Assembly: GCF_900155945.1 (NCBI RefSeq)
Contig: NZ_FTMN01000002.1
Coordinates: forward strand, 472,981 to 536,980
Direction of reading: 5' to 3'
Length of the DNA: 64,000 nt
From: Marinobacterium stanieri
GTDB lineage: Bacteria > Pseudomonadota > Gammaproteobacteria > Pseudomonadales > Balneatricaceae
In this document: positions 27,844 through 36,269 of the stretch, in pieces
Layout: every line of letters starts with the position of its first letter
Position numbering within the stretch: the stretch's first letter is position 1
The notes under the pieces: model-generated
The model's input: only the letters and a program-made list of their open reading frames with translations
The model's database searches: none
Told to the model about the DNA's origin: nothing
Translations under genes and position numbers: made by a program

Positions 27844-28299
27844 TCAAAAACTACCCGGCGCACACTGCAGGCAGGTCAGCCCCAGCTCGCGCCAGCGCGC
27901 CACTACCGCATCACGGTCATCCAGCACCAGCCAGGGGCTGAACCCGTCGTCCCGAATTTGCTGCAGCAACTGCTGCTTAACGCTTTCATCATCAACCTCA
28001 TCATCACCCAGGGCACGCAGGTACACGCCGTCGTAGGGAATCTCGTGACGGTCCAGCCACTCCAGGGTGTGCTCGCGGTGGGAATCCGGCCGACCACTGC
28101 AGATGACGATCTTCTGTTGCTGTGCCTTTAACATTCTCACCAGGTTACGCACGGGCTCGATCACCGGCGCTTCACGCATGAATTCGAAGAACGGGTCCCA
28201 GGCTTTTTCGGCGCCCAGCACCCATTGATGGACTGTTGCGGGATCGAAATGTGCCAGGGTTCCATCCACATCGACAATGACGGTATCACCGTTGTTCAA
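27844..28299 (-). CDS. HAD-superfamily phosphatase, polynucleotide-kinase phosphatase-like
   Basis: 151 residues. HAD motif I is VIVDVDGTLAHF (nucleophile Asp in DVDGTL), motif II IVICSGRPD, and motif IV LVLDDRDAVVARWRELGLTCLQ. The arrangement CSGRPDSHREHTLEWLDRHEIPYD with VYLRALGDDEVDDESVKQQLL is closest to the phosphatase half of T4-type polynucleotide kinase (3'-phosphatase), without the kinase half. Its start overlaps the upstream histidine-phosphatase gene by 14 bases, and it is the last gene of the ABC importer operon. The substrate may be a sugar or nucleoside phosphate, or a nucleic-acid 3' end; the sequence does not decide. Confidence 0.85.
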   Translation of the reverse strand: MNNGDTVIVDVDGTLAHFDPATVHQWVLGAEKAWDPFFEFMREAPVIEPVRNLVRMLKAQQQKIVICSGRPDSHREHTLEWLDRHEIPYDGVYLRALGDDEVDDESVKQQLLQQIRDDGFSPWLVLDDRDAVVARWRELGLTCLQCAPGSF

Positions 28300-28855
28300 A
28301 CCATATCTCCTTAAGTAAGGTCATGTCCCAGCCATCCGCCTGAGGCTCAATGAGCACCGGCTCGGCATTTTCAATTCTTGGGCCCTGTGGAGTGCCCGTT
28401 TGCAGCTCGCGAATCACGCGATACACCCCCGAGTGCGCCACAATCAAGGGCAAGTCATAAGCATTCAGCAGCTGATTCAGAGCATGAACGACCCGATATT
28501 TGAAGACGATCCAGGGCTCTCCATCCGGTGGTGTCTCTTCATAGGGCGTCTGCTCCGTAAGAGGCGCCATCTCAAGTGCCCCCCAATGACGCTCCTGCAG
28601 ATCTTCGACACTAATCAGGGTGCGTTCGGGCAGTGCCAGCTGCGCAGTGGAACGGGCGCGCTGCAGCTGACTGGTGGCAACACAGCTCCAGTTATAGCCG
28701 CCCAGCCAGGCCGCTGAGCGGGCCTGTTCTTCTCCTCTCGGGCTCAGCGGCACATCCGTGGAGCCACAGATCAAATGCCCGGCATTGGCCGGGGTTTCAC
28801 CATGGCGCATAAAAACAAAGGGGCGCCGCACCAGCGCCAACTCGGTATCAATCAT
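28286..28855 (-). CDS. Histidine phosphatase (phosphoglycerate-mutase-like)
   Basis: 189 residues. The RHG motif is FMRHGETPANAG (phospho-His), followed by DVPLSPRGEEQARSAAWL, TSQLQRARSTAQL, the acidic motif ERHWGALE, and the second catalytic His in LIVAHSGVYRVIRE. All four core catalytic residues (Arg, His, Arg, His) are present. Broad-specificity members dephosphorylate small phosphomonoesters in the cytoplasm. It lies in the operon with an ABC importer and two other hydrolases, 6 bases downstream of the MBL gene and overlapping the HAD gene by 14 bases. Its partner enzymes suggest it removes phosphate from an imported compound or from a product of the MBL enzyme. Confidence 0.9.
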   Translation of the reverse strand: MIDTELALVRRPFVFMRHGETPANAGHLICGSTDVPLSPRGEEQARSAAWLGGYNWSCVATSQLQRARSTAQLALPERTLISVEDLQERHWGALEMAPLTEQTPYEETPPDGEPWIVFKYRVVHALNQLLNAYDLPLIVAHSGVYRVIRELQTGTPQGPRIENAEPVLIEPQADGWDMTLLKEIWFEQR

Positions 28856-28861
28856 GGGGGA

Positions 28862-29917
28862 TTAACTCAGTTGAATTTCGTCTGTGGTCGGGATGAAGAG
28901 GCAAGGGTCCAGAGCGCGCTGCCACTGCTGCCGTTCAGTAAGAGACGTAAACAGCGGGATGACACGCTTGGCCTGTATCTGTTGCGCCAACCTTTGCAGA
29001 TCAGAACAGCGCGGGTGCACATTCCAGCGCAGCCAGCGGGCACGCCCCTCGGCTACATCCCGTTGTGCCTTGGGCGGCAGATAACCGGTGTAAATCACTT
29101 GGCGCTGACCACTGCTGATCAACTGCTCAATGTCCTCACCGATTCCCTCCGGCCGCCCCACCAGTGCAACCTGGCTTTGCGCCAGCGTGCTGGAAGGTTG
29201 CAACCGTTTAAGCCTGTCGAACACACCTGGCTGAAAACAGCTGGCCGGCATCGATTGCATGCGCGCCAGCTGTTGCAGGCAGAGGTCATCCATACTCCAG
29301 TCGATGTCCTTTTCTTCCAGCCAAAGCGCCATTTCAAGCGCACGCCCTGACGCAGGCACCGGCAATAAAGTGGGTGTATTCAAATGCGTCAGCAACTCTT
29401 CCCGGCATTGATTCAGTGGTTGGTCGTAAAGCCCGTAGGACGCATCCAACAGTGTCAGCTCTGCATCAGGTGGGGTATCAAAGCGGAACAGGGTCGACTC
29501 GGTTGAAAAGTCACCGCTGTAGAACAGGCCGTCACCCACATCGAAGTGCAGCCAGACACCGCCCAGCGAGTGGCCGGCCTGGCCGGTCCGCACACGCAGC
29601 CCCAGCATTTCCAGCTCGCCCTGCAGCGGCAGCACGCAGTGTTCAATCCCTGCAGGCAGGGCGGCGGCTACCGGCTCCGTCGCGTATACCGGTGTCCCCT
29701 TTGGCACTCGATCAATGGCGCCCATGTGATCCACATGGTCATGACTGATCACTACGGCATCGACAGGACGATCCTGTGGCCACTCCCAGTCACAGGGCAG
29801 TCCGGGCTCAAGCGGGCCTCCTGCCTCAATCAACAGTCGTCCTTGTTCGGTATCCAGCAGGAAAGCGGCCGGCTGTTTACCGCCCAAACCACTCAAAATA
29901 CGCAGTGCCGCTGTCAT
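28862..29917 (-). CDS. Metallo-beta-lactamase-fold hydrolase, phosphodiesterase/beta-CASP-like
   Basis: 351 residues from ATG 29917, which overlaps the stop of the ABC ATPase gene in an ATGA; a longer frame is open but unlikely. Zinc motifs: HDHVDHMGA (HxHxDH), GHSLGG (third His) and LFYSGDFS (bridging Asp). The second half carries a beta-CASP-like arrangement: TLLPVPASGRALEMALWLEE (compare the PxGRxQE motif of nucleases), VIYTGYLP, and a late Pro-Leu-Phe-Thr-Ser stretch (RVIPLFTSL) in place of the usual late His motif. It could be an RNA/DNA nuclease or a phosphodiesterase acting on the imported compound. It is translationally coupled to the importer ATPase, which favours the latter reading. 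Confidence 0.82.
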   Translation of the reverse strand: MTAALRILSGLGGKQPAAFLLDTEQGRLLIEAGGPLEPGLPCDWEWPQDRPVDAVVISHDHVDHMGAIDRVPKGTPVYATEPVAAALPAGIEHCVLPLQGELEMLGLRVRTGQAGHSLGGVWLHFDVGDGLFYSGDFSTESTLFRFDTPPDAELTLLDASYGLYDQPLNQCREELLTHLNTPTLLPVPASGRALEMALWLEEKDIDWSMDDLCLQQLARMQSMPASCFQPGVFDRLKRLQPSSTLAQSQVALVGRPEGIGEDIEQLISSGQRQVIYTGYLPPKAQRDVAEGRARWLRWNVHPRCSDLQRLAQQIQAKRVIPLFTSLTERQQWQRALDPCLFIPTTDEIQLS

Positions 29918-30942
29918 CGTGTCGGCTCCAGCGACCAGCCCCGGCTGATATGCAGGCAAGTTCGGTCGGCCATAGCCAGAGGTTGATCATGAAAAGCCAT
30001 CAGCTCGGCGCCACAGGCCAGGCGCAACTTGAGTTCGTAATGCGCGCCCCGGTAAATGGAGGCGATCACTTCAGCCGATACGCCGGGCACTCCGACTCGC
30101 ACATCCTGAGGCCGAATCAGTACTGGGGTCCTGGCACCCTGCTCAGCGCTCAGCCCTGTGGCCAGAGCCTCAGGCCCGATTTCAAACCCCGGTGCGATAC
30201 CGCCCACGCTGGCAACGCCGCCCTGGCCAATAAAGCCGGCCACCCATTCACTTCTGGGCCGAGCATACAGGTCCTGAGGGCTGCTCCACTGCTCCAGTTG
30301 CCCCCGGTTCATGACGGCTATTTTGCTGGCAAGCGACATGGCCTCGGACTGGTCATGCGTCACGTAGATCATGGTGGCGCCTGTACGGCGGTGAAACTCC
30401 CGGAAGGTTTCTTCCATGGAGGCACGCAGGTGTCGATCCAGGTTCGCCAAGGGTTCATCCAGTAGCACCACATCGGGCTCGGTCACCAGACAGCGGGCCA
30501 ACGCAACACGCTGACGCTGGCCGCCACTCAGATCCTTGGGCGCACGATCCGCCAGGTGCGCCAGCTGTACAGCCGCCAGAGCTTCATCAATGCGACGCTG
30601 CCGCTCGCCCTCCGACAGTTTCTGCAATTTCAGCGGATAGGCCACATTCTGCAGCACGCTCATGTGCGGCCAGAGCGCATAGGACTGGAACACCATCCCC
30701 ATACGACGCGCCTCCGGCGGCACATGAACTCCGTCTGCGGCCAATGTCTGTCCGTTCAAGTGGATACTGCCGCCCGAAACGGCCTCAAAACCGGCCAGCA
30801 TGCGCAGCATGGTGGTTTTGCCGCAGCCACTGGGGCCCAGCAAGGCGACAAATTCGCCCTGTTCAATGTCCAGACTAACCGCATCCACCGCCGGCTGGCC
30901 GTCAAAGATTTTAGTTACAGAATCCAGTATCAGGTTCGCCAA
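29914..30942 (-). CDS. ABC importer ATPase (Fbp/PotA-like)
   Basis: 342 residues. Walker A GPSGCGKTT, Q-loop MVFQSYALWPHM, signature LSGGQRQRVALARCLV, Walker B VVLLDEPLANLD and the switch His in YVTHDQSEAM are all intact. A C-terminal TOBE domain (about 250-342) is typical of the CUT1/Fe3+/spermidine/2-AEP subfamily. It energises the two-domain permease encoded directly upstream, whose stop overlaps this start by 13 bases. It also overlaps the MBL gene downstream. Confidence 0.95.
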   Translation of the reverse strand: MANLILDSVTKIFDGQPAVDAVSLDIEQGEFVALLGPSGCGKTTMLRMLAGFEAVSGGSIHLNGQTLAADGVHVPPEARRMGMVFQSYALWPHMSVLQNVAYPLKLQKLSEGERQRRIDEALAAVQLAHLADRAPKDLSGGQRQRVALARCLVTEPDVVLLDEPLANLDRHLRASMEETFREFHRRTGATMIYVTHDQSEAMSLASKIAVMNRGQLEQWSSPQDLYARPRSEWVAGFIGQGGVASVGGIAPGFEIGPEALATGLSAEQGARTPVLIRPQDVRVGVPGVSAEVIASIYRGAHYELKLRLACGAELMAFHDQPLAMADRTCLHISRGWSLEPTR

Positions 30943-32633
30943 GGTATAACTCCTTCAGGCAGCCAGCGCCCCATCAGGCTGAGCAACAGCATGAGCGCGG
31001 CCACCATAACTACAATCACCACCGAGATGGCTGCGGCCAGCACGCTGTCGCCGCCTTCATCCAGGTTAAACACCAATACACCCAGGGTTTCATTCCCGGC
31101 ACTCCAGAGCAGCGCCGACACCGTCAATTCGTTTACCGCAGTGAGAAACACCAGCAGTCCACCAGCACAGAGCGCAGGTGCAACCAGTGGCAACACGATT
31201 TGCAGCAAACGCCTGAGCGGCCCGGCCCCCGCAAGTTGCGCGGCTTCTTCCAGCGAGCCATCAAGCTGGCCGGCACTGGCCTGCACCGGCTTCAGCGCGA
31301 TACTCATGAATCGCGCCAGATAGGCCACAAACAGAATCGCCAGCGTGCCGTAGAGGCTGATATCCAGCAGCGGCAAGGGCTTTACGAACAGCAGGATGCA
31401 GGCAATCGCCAACACCACACCGGGCAAGGCATAGGGAATTTCGATCAGACTGTTGATTGTTGTGCGCAGCCGGGGCTGCATGCGCAAGAGCAGCCAGGCC
31501 AGCGGCAGGCTCAAGGCCATCAAGAACAGAGCACTGCCGCCGGCCAACAGCAAGCTATTACTCATGGCACGGCTGGTGACGCCCTGACGTGTGAGCATCT
31601 CCACATAGGCTTCAAAGGTCAGTGTCTCAGCGGTGAGGCCAACACCCAAAGCAGGCACCAGTGAGCTAATCACCAGCGCGATCAGCGGTGCTACCAATAT
31701 CAGCCCCAGTACCAGCCAAAGCGCCGCCTGCAATAACCGACGATGACGGGTATCCAGCTCAAATGCCTGAGCACGGCCACTATGGCCCACCAGTTCAAAC
31801 TGGGCCTTGCGCACAAACCGCTGCTGAACCAGCACACCGATCAGTGCAAGACACCCGATCAACATCGACAGTACCGCCACGTCACTCAATACCGTTTGAC
31901 CAAACCCGGCCAGATGCTGATAAATCAAAGTGGGCAGTACATAGTAGGACGCGGGAATACCCAGCATGGCCGGAATGCCGAAGTTACCCAATGCCGATAC
32001 GAAAGCGATTGCGGCGGCCGCTACCAGCCCGCTGCGACACAGGGGGAAAATCACATCAAGCCAGATCCGACGCTGACTGGCACCATTGATGCGTGCAGCC
32101 TCAATCAGCTCGGCGGGCAGGTTAATCAGGCTGGCTCTCAGGGTCAGAAACACCAGGGGCGCGTGCTGAATCCCCATCAGCAACGCAATACCTTCGGCCG
32201 AGTAAAGAGGCTGCGGCGAGCCTAATGAAGGCGCCATTCCCAGCGAGTTGAGCAACGGGCTACTCGGGCCAAACAGTTGCAGCCAGCTCAAAGCCGTTAC
32301 CTGAGGCGGAATCATCATGGGCAACATGAAGCAGAACACCAGCCACTGGCGGCCGGAGACATTGGTCAGCGACAGTGAACAGGCAAATAGCGCTCCCAGC
32401 ACCAGCGATATCAGGGTTGCCAGTATCGAGGTATAGAGACTGTTATACAGAGCAGTCCAGGTAGCACTGTCACGCAGCACCCGAAACAGCGGCGAATCAG
32501 TTCCCTGATCCAGCTGACTGAGCGCTTCCAGCATCAGGCGCAGGCTGGGCGTCAGGCTCAACAGGACTATTAACGCGAGAATCAGTGCGACCAGCCAGCG
32601 CGGCTGGTCGCTCGAACGTATGGCTACCAGCAT
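30930..32633 (-). CDS. ABC importer fused permease (FbpB-like)
   Basis: 567 residues with about 12 membrane helices in two homologous halves. Each half carries a coupling-helix EAA-type motif: LPAELIEAARINGASQRRIWLDVIFPL in the first and GSLEEAAQLAGAGPLRRLLQIVLPLV in the second. This double permease architecture is that of the Fbp/Afu/PhnU-V-type importers of ferric ion, hexose phosphates and 2-aminoethylphosphonate. It begins 2 bases after the binding-protein stop and overlaps the ATPase gene, so the importer is complete and co-translated. Confidence 0.94.
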   Translation of the reverse strand: MLVAIRSSDQPRWLVALILALIVLLSLTPSLRLMLEALSQLDQGTDSPLFRVLRDSATWTALYNSLYTSILATLISLVLGALFACSLSLTNVSGRQWLVFCFMLPMMIPPQVTALSWLQLFGPSSPLLNSLGMAPSLGSPQPLYSAEGIALLMGIQHAPLVFLTLRASLINLPAELIEAARINGASQRRIWLDVIFPLCRSGLVAAAAIAFVSALGNFGIPAMLGIPASYYVLPTLIYQHLAGFGQTVLSDVAVLSMLIGCLALIGVLVQQRFVRKAQFELVGHSGRAQAFELDTRHRRLLQAALWLVLGLILVAPLIALVISSLVPALGVGLTAETLTFEAYVEMLTRQGVTSRAMSNSLLLAGGSALFLMALSLPLAWLLLRMQPRLRTTINSLIEIPYALPGVVLAIACILLFVKPLPLLDISLYGTLAILFVAYLARFMSIALKPVQASAGQLDGSLEEAAQLAGAGPLRRLLQIVLPLVAPALCAGGLLVFLTAVNELTVSALLWSAGNETLGVLVFNLDEGGDSVLAAAISVVIVVMVAALMLLLSLMGRWLPEGVIPWRT

Positions 32634-32635
32634 GC

Positions 32636-33619
32636 TCAGCCGCCAAATACGTCGTTAAAGCGTGCCTTGTTGGCATCGGCATTGCGCAGTGCATCAGCCG
32701 CATCAAACGGCATCAGCTTGATCTTGTCACGTGCCGGGAAGCCTTCTGGTACTGCAACCTGATTGCTGGCCGGCAGGTAACCCTGTTCGCGCACCAGCTC
32801 CTGCCCTTTGGCAGACAACACGAAATCGACAAACGTCCGGGCCGCGTCCACATTCTCGGCGCCCTGCATAATGGCCACCGGCTCGGTCACCATGCTGCCG
32901 CCCTCCTCCGGGAAGACAAACTCAATGGGCGAGCCTTTACGCGCTTCGCGGATGGCCAGGAAATCGACGATCACGCCATAGGGCTTATTGCCGGATGCAA
33001 CGGCCTTAAGCACACCGCCATTGCCGCCCTGAGCCTGGGTCTTGTTGTCTGCCAGAGAGCGGTAGTAATCCCAGCCAAGGTCAGGGTTGGAGGTCAGTGT
33101 CGCCAAATGAATCAGCGCAGCACCGGAGTAAAGCGGGCTCGGCATCGCTACTTGCCCCTTGCAGCGCTCATGCGCCAGATCAGCCCAACTGGCCGGTGAC
33201 TCGGACGCGCGGGTATGGCGCACAATGCCGGTGGTGATCAATTTGGTGCCGTAGTAATAGCCCTGGGGCTGGTACAAAGCTGAATCGAAATGCTTGCGCT
33301 CGGGGCTCAGATAAGGCTGCAGATGCCCACCTTCCTTGAGCGATTCCATATTCACGCTATCGGCAATCAACAACAAGTCGGCTCGGGACGAACCACTTTG
33401 CAATTCAGCCCGCAGGCGTGTCATCAGCTTGGTGGTGCCATCACGGACCCACTCAACCTCGATATCAGGATGCGCCTGGGTAAAGGCATCCACCGTTGCC
33501 TGAGCATCGGCGTTGGGTTGGCTTGTATACAGCACCAGACGGCTATCCGCCTGCGCCATCATGGAAAGGGTACCGCCGGCAATGACGGCGAGGGTCATCA
33601 GAGTCTTCTTAAACATCAT
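32636..33619 (-). CDS. Periplasmic binding protein of an Fbp/Afu-like ABC importer
   Basis: 328 residues from ATG 33619 (GGAG five bases upstream; the next codon is also ATG). A signal peptide ends MMAQADS. The body is the SBP_bac_6-like fold of ferric/hexose-phosphate/2-AEP binding proteins: LVLYTSQPNADAQATVDAFTQAHPDIEVEW, ADLLLIADSVNMESL and PYGVIVDFLAIREARKGSP. The paired Tyr ligands of ferric-binding FbpA cannot be confirmed, so iron is not assumed. With a DeoR/GlpR-type regulator and three phosphoester hydrolases in the locus, an organophosphate ligand is more likely. Confidence 0.9.
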   Translation of the reverse strand: MMFKKTLMTLAVIAGGTLSMMAQADSRLVLYTSQPNADAQATVDAFTQAHPDIEVEWVRDGTTKLMTRLRAELQSGSSRADLLLIADSVNMESLKEGGHLQPYLSPERKHFDSALYQPQGYYYGTKLITTGIVRHTRASESPASWADLAHERCKGQVAMPSPLYSGAALIHLATLTSNPDLGWDYYRSLADNKTQAQGGNGGVLKAVASGNKPYGVIVDFLAIREARKGSPIEFVFPEEGGSMVTEPVAIMQGAENVDAARTFVDFVLSAKGQELVREQGYLPASNQVAVPEGFPARDKIKLMPFDAADALRNADANKARFNDVFGG

Positions 33620-33683
33620 GCCATCTCCAAAATGTGATGGCTGAAACCTTAGTGACACCTCCTTACACCAGAATGACATTTCA

Positions 33684-33715
33684 TTTTCGTTTTGATGTCG
33701 CTGACTTTCGTTTTG
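33684..33715 (+). promoter_or_regulatory. Direct-repeat operator for the DeoR-type regulator
   Basis: TTTCGTTTTG occurs at 33685-33694 and again at 33706-33715, exactly 21 bases (two helical turns) apart. It lies between the importer operon and the divergent DeoR gene. TTTCG-type repeats are typical operator half-sites for DeoR/GlpR-family repressors, so these are the likely binding sites controlling both directions. Confidence 0.65.
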
Positions 33716-33770
33716 CATATTCAACGACAAAACCGCTAACGGCATTACCTTTCAGGACACAGGCTGACCG

Positions 33771-34526
33771 ATGCATCAACGCAGACACCAGATTACCGAA
33801 CGGGTAAACAATGAAGGCCGCACCAGCGTGCAGCAGCTGGCAGAGCACTTTGGCGTATCCGTGCAGACCATTCGCAACGACGTTCGCGTGCTGGTACAAC
33901 AGGGGCTGCTTCTGCGCAACCACGGGGAAGTCTTGCCCTTCCCCCACCGGGAGAACATCAGTTACGACCAGCGACGCATTCGCAATGAGCCCGGCAAGGC
34001 ACTGATCGCTGAGCTCTGTGCAGAGCAACTCGGCGGGTTTCAGACCCTGTTCATGGGCACAGGCTCAACTCTGGCGGAACTGGCCGCACGGCTTGGCGAG
34101 CACAAAGGCTTGCAGGTGATCACCAACAACCTCCATGTGGCGAACCGACTCTGCGAGCATCCGGACTGTGGCCTCACCATCGCCGGTGGTCGTGTGCGGT
34201 TGCGCGACAGGGATGTGATTGGCGGCGACGCCCTGCGCTTCTTCAAGCGCTATCGCGCCGATACAGCAATTACGTCGGTAGGAGCAATGGACGCCAACGG
34301 TCAATTATTCGATTTTAACGATGATGAAGTAATGGCACGGGAAGCCATGTTGGAACAGAGCCGTTTGCGCGTGCTTTTGCTCGATAGCAGCAAGTTTGAT
34401 TGCCTGGCCCCCTGCCACGCCGGGCACATCGAAGACTACGATCTGGTTATTACCGACAAGCCCCTGCCACAACGGTTACAGGGACTTCTCATCGCCAAGG
34501 GTAAACAAACGTTGAGCGGTACCTGA
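33771..34526 (+). CDS. DeoR/GlpR-family transcriptional regulator
   Basis: 251 residues. The N-terminal HTH (MHQRRHQITERVNNEGRTSVQQLAEHFGVSVQTIRNDVRVL) is standard DeoR type. The C-terminal sensor domain (about 75-235) is the sugar-phosphate-binding isomerase fold with FMGTGSTLAELA, ITNNLHVANRL, IAGGRVRLRDRDVIGGDALRFF and VLLLDSSKFD. Members respond to phosphorylated sugars or glycerol phosphate. It is divergent from the binding-protein gene, with tandem TTTCGTTTTG repeats between them, so it most likely represses the importer/phosphatase operon until a phosphorylated intermediate is present. Confidence 0.93.
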   Translation: MHQRRHQITERVNNEGRTSVQQLAEHFGVSVQTIRNDVRVLVQQGLLLRNHGEVLPFPHRENISYDQRRIRNEPGKALIAELCAEQLGGFQTLFMGTGSTLAELAARLGEHKGLQVITNNLHVANRLCEHPDCGLTIAGGRVRLRDRDVIGGDALRFFKRYRADTAITSVGAMDANGQLFDFNDDEVMAREAMLEQSRLRVLLLDSSKFDCLAPCHAGHIEDYDLVITDKPLPQRLQGLLIAKGKQTLSGT

Positions 34527-34573
34527 CTTAAGCCAGGCCGTGAATTTCCTTCCAGTTACCCGGGTACCATGCA

Positions 34574-34606
34574 TAGCAGTCACTAGGCTTGACTGGCTTT
34601 TTTATG
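34574..34606 (+). terminator. Terminator after the deoR-type gene
   Basis: AGCAGTCA, a short loop, TGACTGGC and then six T residues gives a short imperfect stem with a T tract, 48 bases after the stop. Confidence 0.6.
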
Positions 34607-34632
34607 CCCGAGTGCAGGTGTTTTCGAATTTG

Positions 34633-35040
34633 CTAGACAGCCGCCTGCAGCTGGGCCTCATCCAGTCGCGCGACGATACGCTGAATCTTGCCGTGCAGAG
34701 CCTCTGCGGTGAAAGGTTTCACCAGATAACCGTTAACGCCGGCATAGGCCGCTTTTGTCATTTGCTCTTTCTTCGATTCAGCCGTAACCATCAACACCGG
34801 AACTCGGGCCGTTTCCGGGTGGGTACGCATGTTAACCACCAGCTCCAGACCATCCATCTCCGGCATATGCCAATCCGTCACCACCAGGTCGACTTTGTTC
34901 TTTGCCAAGTGCTCCAGCGCTTCAATACCGTTACTTGCCTGATGAATGCGGGTGAAGCCCAGTTGGCTCAGCAAACGGCTGATGATCCTGCGCGTGGTTG
35001 AAAAGTCGTCAACCACCAGAACGGTCATGGAAGAAATCAT
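34633..35040 (-). CDS. Single-domain CheY-like response regulator
   Basis: 135 residues (131 if the ATG at 35028 is used). It is a lone receiver domain: acidic pair in VLVVDDFSTTRR, phospho-Asp in LVVTDWHMPEMDG, Thr/Ser in VLMVTAESK and the conserved Lys in GYLVKPFT. The DDFSTxRR and TDWHMPEMDG wording is very close to flagellar CheY, but no chemotaxis genes surround it, so it is an orphan whose kinase and target are elsewhere. Nothing in the neighbourhood indicates its output. Confidence 0.92.
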   Translation of the reverse strand: MISSMTVLVVDDFSTTRRIISRLLSQLGFTRIHQASNGIEALEHLAKNKVDLVVTDWHMPEMDGLELVVNMRTHPETARVPVLMVTAESKKEQMTKAAYAGVNGYLVKPFTAEALHGKIQRIVARLDEAQLQAAV

Positions 35041-35222
35041 GTCTGCACTCGGTTATGAATTTCAGGGAGCATTCTAGCCAAAAACACTTTTTGTCTCAAA
35101 TGTCACTTATAGTAATTTTTAAACTAAATACTCACAATACTTATGGATTTAAGTCCATTCCGCACTAAGTCAGGCCGAGCACCGGATTGTCTTTACGTGC
35201 CACTCCCCCTAAGCTCTTGGGC

Positions 35223-36269
35223 ATGACCACTTCAACCTCCTCCCGCGTACGTGCACGCGCCCTGATGGGTTTTGCCGATCTGGTGAACCAGTGCGGTGGT
35301 GACCCAAGCGACCTGCTGCACGAACTGAATATCAGCCCGGCCCTGCTGGAACAGCCCGATGCTTCGCTGGAGCATGCACAAGTCGTTCGCCTGTTTGAGC
35401 GTGCCGCTGAAAGGCTGGAAGTCAGCGACTTCGGCCTGCAACTGGCTCAGATACAGGACACCGATGCACTGGGGCCGGTGGCCGTCATTGCGTTGAACGC
35501 TGCATGTGTTGGCGAAGCACTGGATGCCATTCATCGCCACATGGCCTATATCAGCACCAGCGCTGAAGCGGTCATTGATCCTGATGCTCGCCCGAGCCAG
35601 GCCGCCCTGTTCTACTCTCTGAACCTGCCCATAGACATTCCTCATCGCCAGAAGTCGGAACTCAGCTATGCCATCGCACTTCGCCTGTTACGGCTTCTGG
35701 CCCCCGAACAAGACAGCACAGACTGGGAGGTGCATTTCAAACATGAACAGGGACTGCCACTGGATGAGTACAGGCAGCGCCTTGGCTGTCGGGTGAAACT
35801 TGGGCAAAAGGCTGAAGGGTTGTACTTCCCGCGGGAACTGCTGGATCAAACCATCAACACGGCCGATCCGGTTTTGGCCGGTGAAGTCGAGCCTTACGTG
35901 TCTCACATCGTGCGCCGCTTTCCGCTGGACCTGGCCATGCAGGTGCGCACATTGCTGGAGCAGCAGCTGGTATCGGGTAATTGCACCCTGCCCAGAATTG
36001 CCCAGCAACTGATGATGTCGCCACGCACCTTACAAAGGCGGCTGAAGCAACAGGGCAGCAGCTTTGATGAGATCGCTGATACACTGAGAAGAGAACGGGC
36101 AGAAGACCTGCTGCGCAATTCCAACAAGCCTCTGGAGTCGGTCTGGGGGTTGATCGGTTATACCGAAGCCAGCACCTTCAATCGTGCCTGCCGGCGCTGG
36201 TTCGGCCAGACACCACTGGCGTTCCGCAAAGCGTTACGGAACACCGGGGGTGCGTCTTTGGTATCCTGA
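35223..36269 (+). CDS. AraC-family regulator with arabinose-type N-terminal domain
   Basis: 348 residues from ATG 35223. The N-terminal ligand domain has GFADLVNQCGGDPSDLLHELNI and LGPVAVIALNAACVGEALDAIHRHM. The C-terminal HTH (about 245-340) reads LPRIAQQLMMSPRTLQRRLKQQGSSFDEIADTLRRERAEDLL and VWGLIGYTEASTFNRACRRWFGQTPLAFRK. It belongs to the OruR/ArgR-like class. The gene converges on the aldehyde dehydrogenase with no spacer between their stops, so its target may be that gene or one elsewhere. Leader sequence 35041-35222 is AT-rich with no clear element. Confidence 0.92.
   Translation: MTTSTSSRVRARALMGFADLVNQCGGDPSDLLHELNISPALLEQPDASLEHAQVVRLFERAAERLEVSDFGLQLAQIQDTDALGPVAVIALNAACVGEALDAIHRHMAYISTSAEAVIDPDARPSQAALFYSLNLPIDIPHRQKSELSYAIALRLLRLLAPEQDSTDWEVHFKHEQGLPLDEYRQRLGCRVKLGQKAEGLYFPRELLDQTINTADPVLAGEVEPYVSHIVRRFPLDLAMQVRTLLEQQLVSGNCTLPRIAQQLMMSPRTLQRRLKQQGSSFDEIADTLRRERAEDLLRNSNKPLESVWGLIGYTEASTFNRACRRWFGQTPLAFRKALRNTGGASLVS

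Noticed and set aside
29914..33619. Ferric iron transporter call from family resemblance
   Set aside because: No Fur box was found in the promoter region, and the operon carries phosphoesterases and a DeoR/GlpR-type regulator; the family also includes hexose-phosphate and 2-aminoethylphosphonate importers.
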